Positions 15,524-23,157 of a stretch of 64,000 nt of DNA are shown in pieces. The notes beneath the pieces are model-generated. The model had not been told where the DNA came from. It searched no databases and was given only the letters and a program-made list of their open reading frames with translations. Position numbers and translations under genes: made by a program. Within the stretch, counting starts at the first letter, position 1. Every line of letters starts with the position of its first letter. This DNA comes from JACDAN01 sp963842235 (GTDB lineage: Bacteria > Actinomycetota > Thermoleophilia > Gaiellales > Gaiellaceae): positions 496,001 through 560,000 of the forward strand of contig CAWJFT010000001.1 in the NCBI GenBank assembly GCA_963842235.1, in the 5' to 3' direction.

Positions 15524-16861
15524 GTGAAGAGATCCGGACTCGCAGCCGTCGTCCTCGCTGGCGGACTCGGAACCCGCATGCGCTCCGAGACGCCGAAGCA
15601 TCTCCACCCGCTGCTCGGCCGGCGGCTCGTGGACTGGGTGGTGGACGCCGCGCGTTCACTCGATCCGGATCCTCTCGTCGTCGTCACCGGGCCCGATTAC
15701 GCCGACGCGTTCGACGGCGTCGAGGTGGCGGTGCAAGCGGAGCCGCGCGGAACCGGTGACGCGCTCGCGGCGGCGCGGGGGTCACTCGACGGACGGGAGG
15801 GCGATCTGCTCGTCCTCTCCGGCGACTCCCCGCTGCTTCGCCCGGAGTCGCTCGAGCGGCTTCTCGCCGTCCACCGCGAGTCCGGCGCGGCCGCGACGGT
15901 CCTGACCTTCAGGCGCGCCGATCCGGCGAGCTACGGGCGCATCGTCCGCGGCGCGGATGGCTCGCTCCGGGCGATCGTGGAGGCGACCGATGCGACGCCG
16001 GAGCAGCGGGCGATCGACGAGGTCAACTCGTCGATCTACGTTTTCGCCGCCTCCAAGCTCTGGCCCGCGCTGGAGCGGATCGTTCCGGCGAACGCTCAGG
16101 GCGAGCTCTATCTGACCGATGCCGTGCGACTGCTCGTCGATCAGGGCGAGCTGGTGGCGGCGCATGAAGGCGATTCCGAGGAGGCTGAGGGAGTGAACAC
16201 ACGTGTAGAGATGGCGGAGGCGGCCGCAGCGCTCCGAGACCGCATCAACGAGGAACACATGCTGGCCGGCGTGACGATCGTCGATCCCTCGTCGACCTGG
16301 ATCGAGCCGTCCGTTGAGCTCGAGCCCGACTCGACCATTCATCCGTTCACCGTTCTCCGCGGGACTACCCGAGTCGGTGCAGGGGCCGAGGTGGGCCCGC
16401 ACGCGGTCGCCGTGGATACCGAAATCGGCCCCCGTGTGCTCGTCGGGCCCTTCTGTTACCTTCGCCCCGGAACGGTTCTCGAGGCGGGCGCGAAGGCGGG
16501 CACGTTCGTGGAGATCAAGAACTCGCGCGTGGGAGAGGGGACGAAGATTCCCCACCTCTCGTACATCGGCGACGCCGAGATCGGCGCGCGGACCAACATC
16601 GCCGCAGGCAACATCACCGTGAACTATCCCCATGAGCCGGGAAAGCCCAAGAGCCGGACGACGATCGGCGAGAACGTCAGGACCGGTGTCCAGAATGCGT
16701 TCGTTGCTCCGGTCGAGATTGGCGAGGGCGCTTGGATTGCGGCCGGGTCGGTCATTACGAAGGACGTCCCACCGGGCGCGCTCGCCGTCGCCAGGGCCAA
16801 ACAGGAGAACAAGGAGGGCTACACCGCCCGTGGAGACAGTGGAGACGACGACGGCGACTGA
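15524..16861 (+). CDS. glmU: Bifunctional N-acetylglucosamine-1-phosphate uridyltransferase / glucosamine-1-phosphate acetyltransferase
   Basis: 445 residues. The N-terminal uridyltransferase domain opens with VLAGGLGTRMRSETPKHLHP, and LSGDSPLL contains a metal-binding aspartate. The C-terminal half is a left-handed beta helix of hexapeptide repeats (about residues 240-430) containing IPHLSYIGDAEIG and NYPHEPGK. The two activities make UDP-GlcNAc for peptidoglycan. GTG start 11 bp after the tRNA gene. The 3' end overlaps the proposed prs start by 32 bp. Confidence 0.96.
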   Translation: MKRSGLAAVVLAGGLGTRMRSETPKHLHPLLGRRLVDWVVDAARSLDPDPLVVVTGPDYADAFDGVEVAVQAEPRGTGDALAAARGSLDGREGDLLVLSGDSPLLRPESLERLLAVHRESGAAATVLTFRRADPASYGRIVRGADGSLRAIVEATDATPEQRAIDEVNSSIYVFAASKLWPALERIVPANAQGELYLTDAVRLLVDQGELVAAHEGDSEEAEGVNTRVEMAEAAAALRDRINEEHMLAGVTIVDPSSTWIEPSVELEPDSTIHPFTVLRGTTRVGAGAEVGPHAVAVDTEIGPRVLVGPFCYLRPGTVLEAGAKAGTFVEIKNSRVGEGTKIPHLSYIGDAEIGARTNIAAGNITVNYPHEPGKPKSRTTIGENVRTGVQNAFVAPVEIGEGAWIAAGSVITKDVPPGALAVARAKQENKEGYTARGDSGDDDGD

Positions 16862-17912
16862 CGTCGCATCGCTGCCGGGCCTCGAGACCGTGCCGGGCGT
16901 GAAGCCCGAGGTTCGAGCCAAGCCCGAGCACTGGATCGAGCGTGGGCCGCAGAAACGGCTGATGCTCTTCGCGGGCCGCTCACATCCCGAGCTGGCGCAA
17001 AAGATCGGCGAGCGGCTCGGGGTCGAGCTCGGCGAGATCACGCTCGGTTCGTTCGCAAACGGCGAGACCTACTGCCGCTTCGAGGAGTCGATTCGCGGCG
17101 CCGACGTCTTCCTCGTCCAGACCGGCTGCGAGCCCGTCGACCGGAACCTGATGGAGCTGCTGATCATGATCCAGGCGGCGAAGCTCGCCTCGGCGAAGCG
17201 GATCACGGCCGTCATCCCGTGGTACCCGTACGCGCGCCAGGACCGCAAAGCGCGCCCGCGGGAGCCGATCACCGCGAGGCTCGTCGCCGACACGCTTCAG
17301 ACGGCCGGCGTCGACCGCGTCCTGACGATGGATCTCCATGCCGGTCAGATCCAGGGCTTCTTCTCGATTCCTGTCGACCACATGGTCGCGCTCCCGATCT
17401 TCGCTCAGCACCTCCGCGACCAGGGTCTCTACGGCGACGGTGTCGTTTCGGTCGCACCCGACGCCGGTCGCGCGAAGATGGCCGTCAAGTTCGCAGAGAT
17501 CCTCGGAGCGGACTTCGCGATCACGCACAAGACGCGGCCCGCCCACGACGAGGCCGCAGTGACCGAGGTGACCGGCCACGTCGACGGCAAGGTGGCCATC
17601 GTCGGGGACGACGTGATCATGACCGGCGGCACGCTGCTGGCCGGAGCGCGGGCGCTGCGCGAGGCGGGCGCCACGAAGGTCTACGTGTGCGCGACGCACG
17701 GGATCTTCGCCAAGGACTCGCTCGAGCGCTTCCGCGAGGCGAAGGAGATCGACGAGCTGATCGTCACGGACACGATCCCGCTGGATCCCACGCGCCGGCC
17801 GCCGAATCTCACGGTGCTGACCGTCTCCGGCCTGCTGGCCGAGACGATCATGAACGTGTTCTCCGACGAATCAGTGTCGGCGATCTTCCAGGGCGAGAAT
17901 CAGCTCTTCTAG
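16830..17912 (+). CDS. prs: Ribose-phosphate pyrophosphokinase (PRPP synthetase)
   Basis: 360 residues from GTG 16830, chosen for the AAGGAGGG at about 16811-16818; this gives an N-terminal extension of some 40 residues over the usual 315. A later GTG (16893 or 16902) would remove most of it. Class I features: FANGETYCRFEESIRG, YPYARQDRKARPREPITA, DLHAGQIQGFF, and the PRPP-binding DDVIMTGGTLLAGA. It makes PRPP from ribose 5-phosphate and ATP for nucleotide, His and Trp synthesis. The glmU-prs order is a conserved actinobacterial and Firmicutes pair. A strong terminator follows. Confidence 0.95.
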   Translation: METVETTTATDVASLPGLETVPGVKPEVRAKPEHWIERGPQKRLMLFAGRSHPELAQKIGERLGVELGEITLGSFANGETYCRFEESIRGADVFLVQTGCEPVDRNLMELLIMIQAAKLASAKRITAVIPWYPYARQDRKARPREPITARLVADTLQTAGVDRVLTMDLHAGQIQGFFSIPVDHMVALPIFAQHLRDQGLYGDGVVSVAPDAGRAKMAVKFAEILGADFAITHKTRPAHDEAAVTEVTGHVDGKVAIVGDDVIMTGGTLLAGARALREAGATKVYVCATHGIFAKDSLERFREAKEIDELIVTDTIPLDPTRRPPNLTVLTVSGLLAETIMNVFSDESVSAIFQGENQLF

Positions 17913-17914
17913 CG

Positions 17915-17946
17915 AGAACGGCTCAACCAGGCGGCTGAGCCGTTCT
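17915..17946 (+). terminator. Rho-independent terminator after prs
   Basis: Perfect 11-bp stem AGAACGGCTCA/TGAGCCGTTCT with a 10-nt loop, followed by TTCT. It starts 2 nt after the prs stop and ends the glmU-prs operon. Confidence 0.85.
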
Positions 17947-18027
17947 TTCTACCGGAACTTTCTACCGACGCGGCGTCGGTATGCTCGGAAAAGCCGTTCG
18001 GTCCCGCCGAGAGGAGGCAAGGACCGG

Positions 18028-18294
18028 ATGGCGTTTTCTTTCAGGCTGGAGGATGAGGACGGCGCACCCGCCGACCCGCCTACGCTCAAAGCAGTGGTGC
18101 CGGACTGGCGGCCGGGCGACACGATCCCGATCGGGCCGGATCGGACGCTGCGTGTGGTCGAACCGGGACGCGAACTACGCCACGCCCCTACGTCTCACCC
18201 TCCTTGGCGCGAGTGGCGAGACGCCCCAGATACCTTGCCAATCGCGATTGGCCAAAGAGGCCGAAGCGTGGAGCGAGCAAGGCAAACGCGCTGA
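18028..18294 (+). CDS. Small hypothetical protein, probably truncated at the island border
   Basis: 88 residues from ATG 18028, with GAGGAGG at 18011-18017. The first 50 residues (MAFSFRLEDEDGAPADPPTL, then WRPGDTIPIGPDRTLRVVEP) look like a genuine small conserved protein: acidic and proline-rich with a beta-strand pattern. The remainder (from about LRHAPTSHPP) has unlike composition and lies antisense to the last 107 bp of the convergent DUF3592 gene. I infer that the original 3' end was replaced at about 18165-18190 when the accessory island arrived. Confidence 0.6.
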   Translation: MAFSFRLEDEDGAPADPPTLKAVVPDWRPGDTIPIGPDRTLRVVEPGRELRHAPTSHPPWREWRDAPDTLPIAIGQRGRSVERARQTR

Positions 18295-18682
18295 ACATGA
18301 TTCCGAGCGCGCCGAGAGCGATAGTCCAGAGCCAGATGTCGAAGAAGCTAGACAGCTTGGCGTCCTGCGGATCGTCAGAATCGTAGAGCACCTCGACGCG
18401 ATCGCCGACATCAGGCGGCGAGGAGGAGCCGGTTGAGGAGCGGAACTCGACGGTTCGACCCTCCGCGGTTGTGAAGCGAACGACGGGGTAGTAGACGGTT
18501 CCGTCAGAGGTGGAATCCTCGGATAAGTCGATGACCGTACCGGTGGCGTGCTCGGCTCCCGCCATGAATCGGTTGGTGTGTACGAACGTCGCCGCACTAG
18601 CCAGCAGCAGCCCGACCCCGAGGGCAAGAATCACCAGCGGGACCCAATCGCGCCTCCTCCTGCGTCGGCCTCTTTTGGCCAT
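18188..18682 (-). CDS. DUF3592 membrane protein
   Basis: 164 residues from the ATG at 18682. A basic N terminus (KRGRRRRRR) precedes a first membrane helix (VPLVILALGVGLLLASAATFV). A soluble beta domain follows with GTVIDLSEDSTSDGTVYYPVVRF and VGDRVEVLYDSDDPQDAKL, then a second helix near 115-140. This is the DUF3592 arrangement: two helices around a periplasmic OB-like domain, function unknown. A longer upstream ATG exists but would add a 63-residue arginine-rich stretch without domain character. First gene of the accessory island. Confidence 0.85.
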   Translation of the reverse strand: MAKRGRRRRRRDWVPLVILALGVGLLLASAATFVHTNRFMAGAEHATGTVIDLSEDSTSDGTVYYPVVRFTTAEGRTVEFRSSTGSSSPPDVGDRVEVLYDSDDPQDAKLSSFFDIWLWTIALGALGIMFSAFALLAPRFGLFGQSRLARYLGRLATRAKEGET

Positions 18683-18934
18683 CGGGCTTGATCCTCTCAC
18701 CGGCCAGCGCCGCCGTCCGTCCTGGTCGTTGAGGACGTGGCCTAAAGAGCGCCGAGCGCTGACGTTTCGTAGGTTCGGGATGGGCCGGGTGGAGGAAGCG
18801 CGTGGCGTTCGACCGCCGCCCGGCCTCGTTATCAGGGCCGATGCTCGCCTCGAGCGGCCCGGCTGGCGCAACTGCTGCTTTTGGGGGTGAGCGCTCTAAT
18901 GACCTGGGGGCCGCGCTGCCGATAGACGTCATCT
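18683..18934. other. Intergenic space upstream of divergent island genes
   Basis: About 250 bp between the DUF3592 start and the small ORF at 18935. Reading frames here are short and Arg/Pro-rich, as expected for non-coding DNA. I see no convincing hairpin, repeat or promoter. It presumably holds the control region for both directions. Confidence 0.4.
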
Positions 18935-19027
18935 ATGGGCTTCCTCAGTCGTCTCACGTCGGGCTTCCGCAGCGAAGGTGCCTTCACCGTCACGGCCGAA
19001 CCCCTCGCAGCGGGGGGGCGACAGTAG
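18935..19027 (+). CDS. Candidate 30-residue leader peptide coupled to the HIRAN gene
   Basis: ATG 18935 opens a 30-codon frame (MGFLSRLTSGF...GGRQ) whose TAG stop shares its G with the GTG start of the HIRAN gene (TAGTG), a typical coupling junction. Its first residues resemble the start of the downstream protein (VGFLDRVKARL). It could be a leader peptide, or the remains of a duplicated N terminus. Too short for confidence from codon use alone. Confidence 0.3.
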   Translation: MGFLSRLTSGFRSEGAFTVTAEPLAAGGRQ

Positions 19028-19518
19028 TGGGATTTCTCGACCGAGTTAAAGCGCGGCTCGCTGCTCCGACGAGCGACGCCTCGGAGTGGTTCACGCTCTG
19101 CGGGGAGTCGATCACCTCCGTCGTGGGCGAGTCGAACTATCAGCGATGCCTCGACACGACCGTGCGGAGCGCGACCGCCGAGCCTCCTTTCGAGCTTGAG
19201 TACGAGCCGTTCGAGGGGGATCAGAAGCTTTGGTTTCCCGTGTACCTAAGGCGCGAACCAGACAACAAGTACGACGCGAACGCCGTCTCCGCGGCGAGCA
19301 GCCACGGCGTCATCGGCTATCTCGAGCGCAACAACGCAAAGAGGTTCCAGCCCGTGCTCGAACTCCTCGAGTCACACGGCCATCGCGGCATCGCTTGTCC
19401 GGCGTATGCGCGGCGGGCCGACAACGGAATGTGGGGCGTCGTGCTGGTGCTGTCGAGCGCACGGAAATCCATGAGCTACGTGAAGGCCGACAAGTCCTTC
19501 CGCGTGCTGGCGACGTGA
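19027..19518 (+). CDS. HIRAN-domain protein
   Basis: 163 residues from GTG 19027. The HIRAN core is visible: VVGESNYQ near residue 32, then LRREPDNKYDANAVSA and HGVIGYLERNNAKRFQPVLELL. HIRAN domains (from HIP116/Rad5) bind single-stranded 3' ends at stalled or damaged replication forks. In bacteria they occur alone or fused to helicases and nucleases. Here the domain stands alone, and its stop overlaps the start of a nuclease gene (GTGA), so the two proteins are made together and may recognise and cut aberrant DNA. It lies in the less GC-rich accessory island. Confidence 0.85.
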   Translation: MGFLDRVKARLAAPTSDASEWFTLCGESITSVVGESNYQRCLDTTVRSATAEPPFELEYEPFEGDQKLWFPVYLRREPDNKYDANAVSAASSHGVIGYLERNNAKRFQPVLELLESHGHRGIACPAYARRADNGMWGVVLVLSSARKSMSYVKADKSFRVLAT

Positions 19519-19991
19519 GCCAGGTCGTCCTCGTTGTCGCGCTGCTTGCCTCGCTGCTTGCCGTAGCGTGGCTGTACGCCTACAAGTTGCGCCACCCCCA
19601 CACGAAGGACGACCTCGTCAAGGCGCGGCGCGATAGCGTCGACAGGAGCCGCTCCGTCGTGAGTGGGAAGGTGCAAGAGCATCTCGCTCCGCTCTTCCCG
19701 GCGTTCCTGAGCCAGTTCAATCCGAAGGACGCTCGATTTCTCGGGACGCCGCTCGACTTCATCGTCTTCGACGGTCTGGACGAGGGTGAGGTTCGGAGGG
19801 TTGTCTTCGTCGAGGTCAAGACGGGCAGAGCCAGCCTCCTGTCTCGCGAGCGCCGATGCCGTGACGCGATCGAGGCGGGACGAGTTGAGTATCAGTTGCT
19901 GCGCCTGCCGACAGACGTGATCAAGGCCGAAGACGGAGCGCCGTCCTCGGCTGTTGCGAGCGCTGCGGCTCTCGCCTCTCCCGGCGGCTAG
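19515..19991 (+). CDS. Membrane-anchored Holliday-junction-resolvase-like endonuclease
   Basis: 158 residues from GTG 19515. An N-terminal membrane helix (VVLVVALLASLLAVAWLYAY) is followed by a basic linker with VSGKVQEHLAPLFPAF and a PD-(D/E)XK-type nuclease core. The aspartate is in FLGTPLDFIVFDGL and the E-x-K pair in VVFVEVKTG. This matches the Endonuc_Holl (PF10107) family, related to archaeal junction resolvases, several of which have the same membrane anchor. The catalytic residues look intact. It is coupled to the HIRAN gene. A role in DNA repair or in defence against incoming DNA is inference from the pairing. Confidence 0.85.
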   Translation: MSQVVLVVALLASLLAVAWLYAYKLRHPHTKDDLVKARRDSVDRSRSVVSGKVQEHLAPLFPAFLSQFNPKDARFLGTPLDFIVFDGLDEGEVRRVVFVEVKTGRASLLSRERRCRDAIEAGRVEYQLLRLPTDVIKAEDGAPSSAVASAAALASPGG

Positions 19992-20083
19992 ACACGACTC
20001 CGGACGCGTCCTAGGCTCAAGCCGATAGGCCCTCGAATCCTGCGGCGTCGCGGGCTCCTGGAACCGAACGAGGAGGGCGAGCC

Positions 20084-20782
20084 ATGCGCAGGCGTTTTCG
20101 TCGCGTTGCTCTGGCAGTGAGCGCAGTTGTCGTGGTGGCGATCGCGGGAGGAGTCACCTATGCCGTTGCCGACATCGGCGGCGGCGGGGTGATCAACGGC
20201 TGTTACAAGTCACAGAACGGCCAGCTGCGGCTCATCGATCCGGCGACCGACAGCTGTAATCCGAGCGAGACGCCGATCTCGTGGGGCCAGACTGGGACGC
20301 AAGGGCCGAAGGGCGACAAGGGCGATCCGGGGCCGCAAGGGCCAACAGGACCTCAGGGGCCTCCCGGACTGAGCGGCCTACCTCCGGTGGGCCGCTTCAC
20401 GGCGACGCAAATCGTAAAGGGTGCGATCCTCACGTGCGGAAGCACGAACGCGATCGGGCCCGACCCTGGCTGTCAAGGGATGAAGCTGAACGGATTGGAC
20501 ATCGGTTTCCAAGGCTTCGCGGCGGCGACTGCCGTCTGTAACGCCGTCACCGGAGGCGGTTGGAGCCAGATTGTCTTTGGCCCCCCCGCGGCAGTCCCGC
20601 ACTTCATCTGGAACGGGTCGAACTGGGCTCTATCCTCGGCCAGCGCTCAACCCATGGTAGAGCTCTATTGCTTTGTCGGAGCATCGTCCACGGGCGCGGC
20701 GGTGCGGCGATCTTCGACTCGAGCAGGTAAGAAAGTGACGATCGTTACCCGTTCTGGCGCACATGGCCGAAAGGGCCGCTAG
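20084..20782 (+). CDS. Secreted collagen-like-repeat protein
   Basis: 232 residues. Signal-anchor or signal peptide (VALAVSAVVVVAIAGGVTYAVA), then the actinobacterial motif GVINGCYKSQNGQLRLIDPATDSC. A short collagen-like tract of Gly-X-Y triplets follows (GTQGPKGDKGDPGPQGPTGPQGPPG split over residues about 75-97), then a cysteine-containing C-terminal domain ending in a basic tail. It has a good ribosome site, AGGAGG at 20071-20076, 7 nt before the ATG. Probably exported and trimeric. These proteins are common and multicopy in soil Actinobacteria; their role is unknown. Confidence 0.85.
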   Translation: MRRRFRRVALAVSAVVVVAIAGGVTYAVADIGGGGVINGCYKSQNGQLRLIDPATDSCNPSETPISWGQTGTQGPKGDKGDPGPQGPTGPQGPPGLSGLPPVGRFTATQIVKGAILTCGSTNAIGPDPGCQGMKLNGLDIGFQGFAAATAVCNAVTGGGWSQIVFGPPAAVPHFIWNGSNWALSSASAQPMVELYCFVGASSTGAAVRRSSTRAGKKVTIVTRSGAHGRKGR

Positions 20783-21119
20783 CGCCTAGCTTCGGTTCGT
20801 CATAGGCTCGAAGAGGGGGCCGGGTCGGCGGAAGTGACTAAAGCTCCGAGCCAGCCTGCCGATAGAAGGCAAGTACCCTCCTTCTTGAGCCGAGTCCGGC
20901 CAGCCAGCGGTGGCAAAGACGCGCCCGCTAGTTGTCGAGGCTCGAGTTACGGCCCTGACCCTACTGCCGCAGCTAGTCGCCGGGAAGCAATCCGCCGGGG
21001 TTACGCGTCTCCTGCTCCGGCGGAAATCGCGCATACGCCAGGCTCTCGCAGTGGCTCTCCTCGGAAGTGCGATTGAGATGGATCCCAGTCCGAACGTTGG
21101 GGGCTCCCTCGGCTGGTCT
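20783..21119. other. 337-bp stretch without a gene
   Basis: Between the collagen-like gene and the hydrolase. Frames here are short and Arg/Ser-rich with no domain, and I see no RNA gene or repeat. The only signal is the hydrolase promoter at its right edge (TATCAT at 21120-21125). Confidence 0.5.
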
Positions 21120-21132
21120 TATCATGGAGCGC

Positions 21133-22047
21133 GTGACGCTCTGGCGAGCACCACTCGCCACCGCTGCTCTGCTTCTGCTCGGCGGCTGCGGCGGTGGGGT
21201 GTCCGATCCAGAGACCGCGGCTTGCCCGATGCCAACGACGAAGTTCGGAGCGCGTTCCGAACTTTCGGACCATGCCGAGGTGCCCGTCAGCCTCACCTGC
21301 AACGACGCAGCGATCGCCGGAACCTTGTATCTCCCTAACGGTGAGGGCATGCATCCCGCATTGGTTTGGGTGCACGGTGCGGGGGAGGCCGCACGGTTGC
21401 CGTGGGGGGACGGAGCTTTCTTGCGCCCCTTCGTGCAACTGGGCTTCGCGGTCTTCTCCTTCGACAAACGTGGGGTGGGCGAGTCCCAAGGCGAGTGCTG
21501 TCCGGGTGACCACGGTCACTTCAACCTCGCGACCGCCGATGTGGTCGGCGCAGTCGCCGCCGTGCGAAGGCGACCGGAGATCGACCCCGACCGAGTAGGC
21601 CTGTTCGGGGCTAGCCAAGCGGGCTGGATAGCTCCGCGAGCGGCCGTCGACTCAGGCCACGTGGCGTTCGTCGTGCTCGCCGCGCCCGGCGTCGTGACGT
21701 TCGGCCAAGAGCACGCGTACGAAGAGCTCACAGGCGGGTACGGGAGCGACAAGCCGTTCCCCACGGAAGCGGAGATCGCCGACCGGTTGCAGAAGACCGG
21801 CCCGTCCGGGTTCGACGTAGTTCCGTATCTCCGTCGCATGAACGTCCCGGCGCTGTGGTTGCTCGGCGGCCGCGATCAGGAGATCCCACTCACTGCGACT
21901 CTGGCAATCCTGAGGCAGCTGGAGGTAGCCGGGAAGGACTACTCGATCCGCGTCTATCCGAAGGCCAACCACGGTCTATTTGATGTACCGCCCACCGATC
22001 CAAGAGCGATGCCGGACACGCTCCACTGGCTGCGCGAACGGACGTAA
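21133..22047 (+). CDS. Lipoprotein alpha/beta hydrolase
   Basis: 304 residues from GTG 21133, preferred over ATG 21124 because TATCAT (21120-21125) lies 7 nt upstream. A lipoprotein signal ends in LLLLGGC. The hydrolase core contains WVHGAGEA (oxyanion region), FDKRGVGESQGEC, the nucleophile elbow LFGASQAGW (serine in G-x-S-x-A, where G-x-S-x-G is usual), the acid in LLGGRDQEIP and the histidine in NHGLFD. It is close to the dienelactone-hydrolase/BAAT type of secreted serine esterases or peptidases. Substrate unknown. Lies in the accessory island. Confidence 0.85.
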   Translation: MTLWRAPLATAALLLLGGCGGGVSDPETAACPMPTTKFGARSELSDHAEVPVSLTCNDAAIAGTLYLPNGEGMHPALVWVHGAGEAARLPWGDGAFLRPFVQLGFAVFSFDKRGVGESQGECCPGDHGHFNLATADVVGAVAAVRRRPEIDPDRVGLFGASQAGWIAPRAAVDSGHVAFVVLAAPGVVTFGQEHAYEELTGGYGSDKPFPTEAEIADRLQKTGPSGFDVVPYLRRMNVPALWLLGGRDQEIPLTATLAILRQLEVAGKDYSIRVYPKANHGLFDVPPTDPRAMPDTLHWLRERT

Positions 22048-22283
22048 TCGACCCGGCCGACGAGCGGATCTGTACACGTGAGCTGCCCTTCAAGGTGGGG
22101 TGGCGCCTGGCTCTCAGATGTCAAGCGGAAGACTGGATTCTTCGCTGGACGTCCCTGTTGTCGCACGAGTCACTTTTTCCCGCGAAAACCTGGCGCGGGT
22201 GTCCTCCGGGCCAACGTCTTCGAGGCTACCCCTGCCCCCGTCTCCCTGTGTTCGCTGCCCGGCGTAAGATCTGGTGACCCGAA

Positions 22284-22487
22284 ATGGGGAAGCAAGAGGA
22301 CACTGCGGTGATCGCTGGCCAATTGGCGGATCTCACGCGGGCTGTCGAACGAATGGCAAACCAGCTCAGCGCGGTTCGGGAACGCGCGGACACACAGCAG
22401 GAGCGCATTGATCTCGCCGCAAAGGAACTAGCCGAGGTCAGCACTCGTCTGCAGGCGGCCGCGAACGCGCTCCGAGAATCAATCTGA
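22284..22487 (+). CDS. Small coiled-coil protein
   Basis: 67 residues, almost entirely one amphipathic helix with heptad-like spacing (LADLTRAVERMANQLSAVRER then AKELAEVSTRLQAAANAL). It would form a dimeric or trimeric coiled coil. No family recognised. ATG at 22284. It stands alone in the island between the hydrolase and the HNH remnant. Confidence 0.55.
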   Translation: MGKQEDTAVIAGQLADLTRAVERMANQLSAVRERADTQQERIDLAAKELAEVSTRLQAAANALRESI

Positions 22488-22518
22488 CCGGCTGCCTCGG
22501 GCGACATTCCTACGCGAG

Positions 22519-22948
22519 TCACGCGATCGACCAACCAGGATCGTCATCGCGATTGCTATGAGCTCGAGGGCTCGTGGTCAGCGTGTTCCGTGAGAATCGC
22601 GGTCGCTCAGGCGGGTTGTGTTGAGGCCGACGCTTGTTGCAGTCCAGACAGAGGACGCGCAGGTTCGAGGGGTCGTCGCTTCCGCCGTGCTGGCGCTGGA
22701 CGATGTGGTCGACACTGAGTGGGTTGTCCTTGCTGCCCCGATGACGGCAGCTCGAGCAGTAGGGATGAGCAGCAATCACCTCAGCGCGGGAGCCTGCGCC
22801 ACTCATGGCCGTAGCCACGCTGCGTTGTCGTACCACGACGCTGGTCCTTCACACGCTGGGCACGTCGCCGGCACTCGTCGCACTTACCCTCCCGTGCATC
22901 CGCCGGGATGTGTTTCATGCAGCCCGAGCAGCAACGGAGGCGGGTCAC
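22519..22948 (-). pseudogene. HNH endonuclease, frameshifted
   Basis: Two minus-strand frames together make one phage-type HNH protein. The first carries a zinc ribbon (CCSGCMKH...CDEC) and TTTQRGYGHEWRRL; the second continues RAEVIAAHPYCSSC, then the HNH core with LSVDHIVQRQHGGSDDPSNLRVLCLDCN. The join needs removal of one base from the GGG run at 22788-22790 (CCC on the coding strand), which restores WRRLRAEV. Such genes sit at phage ends and in islands and nick or cut DNA. Start taken as GTG at 22948. Either a decayed gene or a one-base sequence error. Confidence 0.8.
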
Positions 22949-23064
22949 TTCTTCTTCGCGCCCGGCAGATTCGATGAGAACGGGAACGTGACGTCCTTCA
23001 CGCAGACGTCGCAATCGTCGATTGACCTCTGCGCGGTGCTCGCAGACCCCTAAACGATGCTTCA

Positions 23065-23093
23065 AGGGAGAAGCGGCCGGGCCGCTTCTCCCT
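23065..23093. terminator. Strong GC-rich hairpin at the right island border
   Basis: A 13-bp perfect stem AGGGAGAAGCGGC/GCCGCTTCTCCCT with a 3-nt loop. There is no T tract on either side, so termination is plausible but unproven. It separates the HNH remnant from the glycosyltransferase gene. Confidence 0.5.
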
Positions 23094-23157
23094 GAATTAC
23101 CTGGAAGCGCGCGTCTCTGGCCGCGCCACCCGGAGGAATCGCAAGACTCCGTGGTGC

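Noticed and set aside
20290..20370. Tandem GGx-type codons as a DNA repeat or CRISPR-like array
   Set aside because: They encode Gly-X-Y collagen triplets within a gene; there are no spacers or conserved DNA repeats.
22618..22977. Plus-strand 119-codon frame over the HNH locus
   Set aside because: The minus strand carries the recognisable zinc and HNH motifs; the plus frame has no domain.
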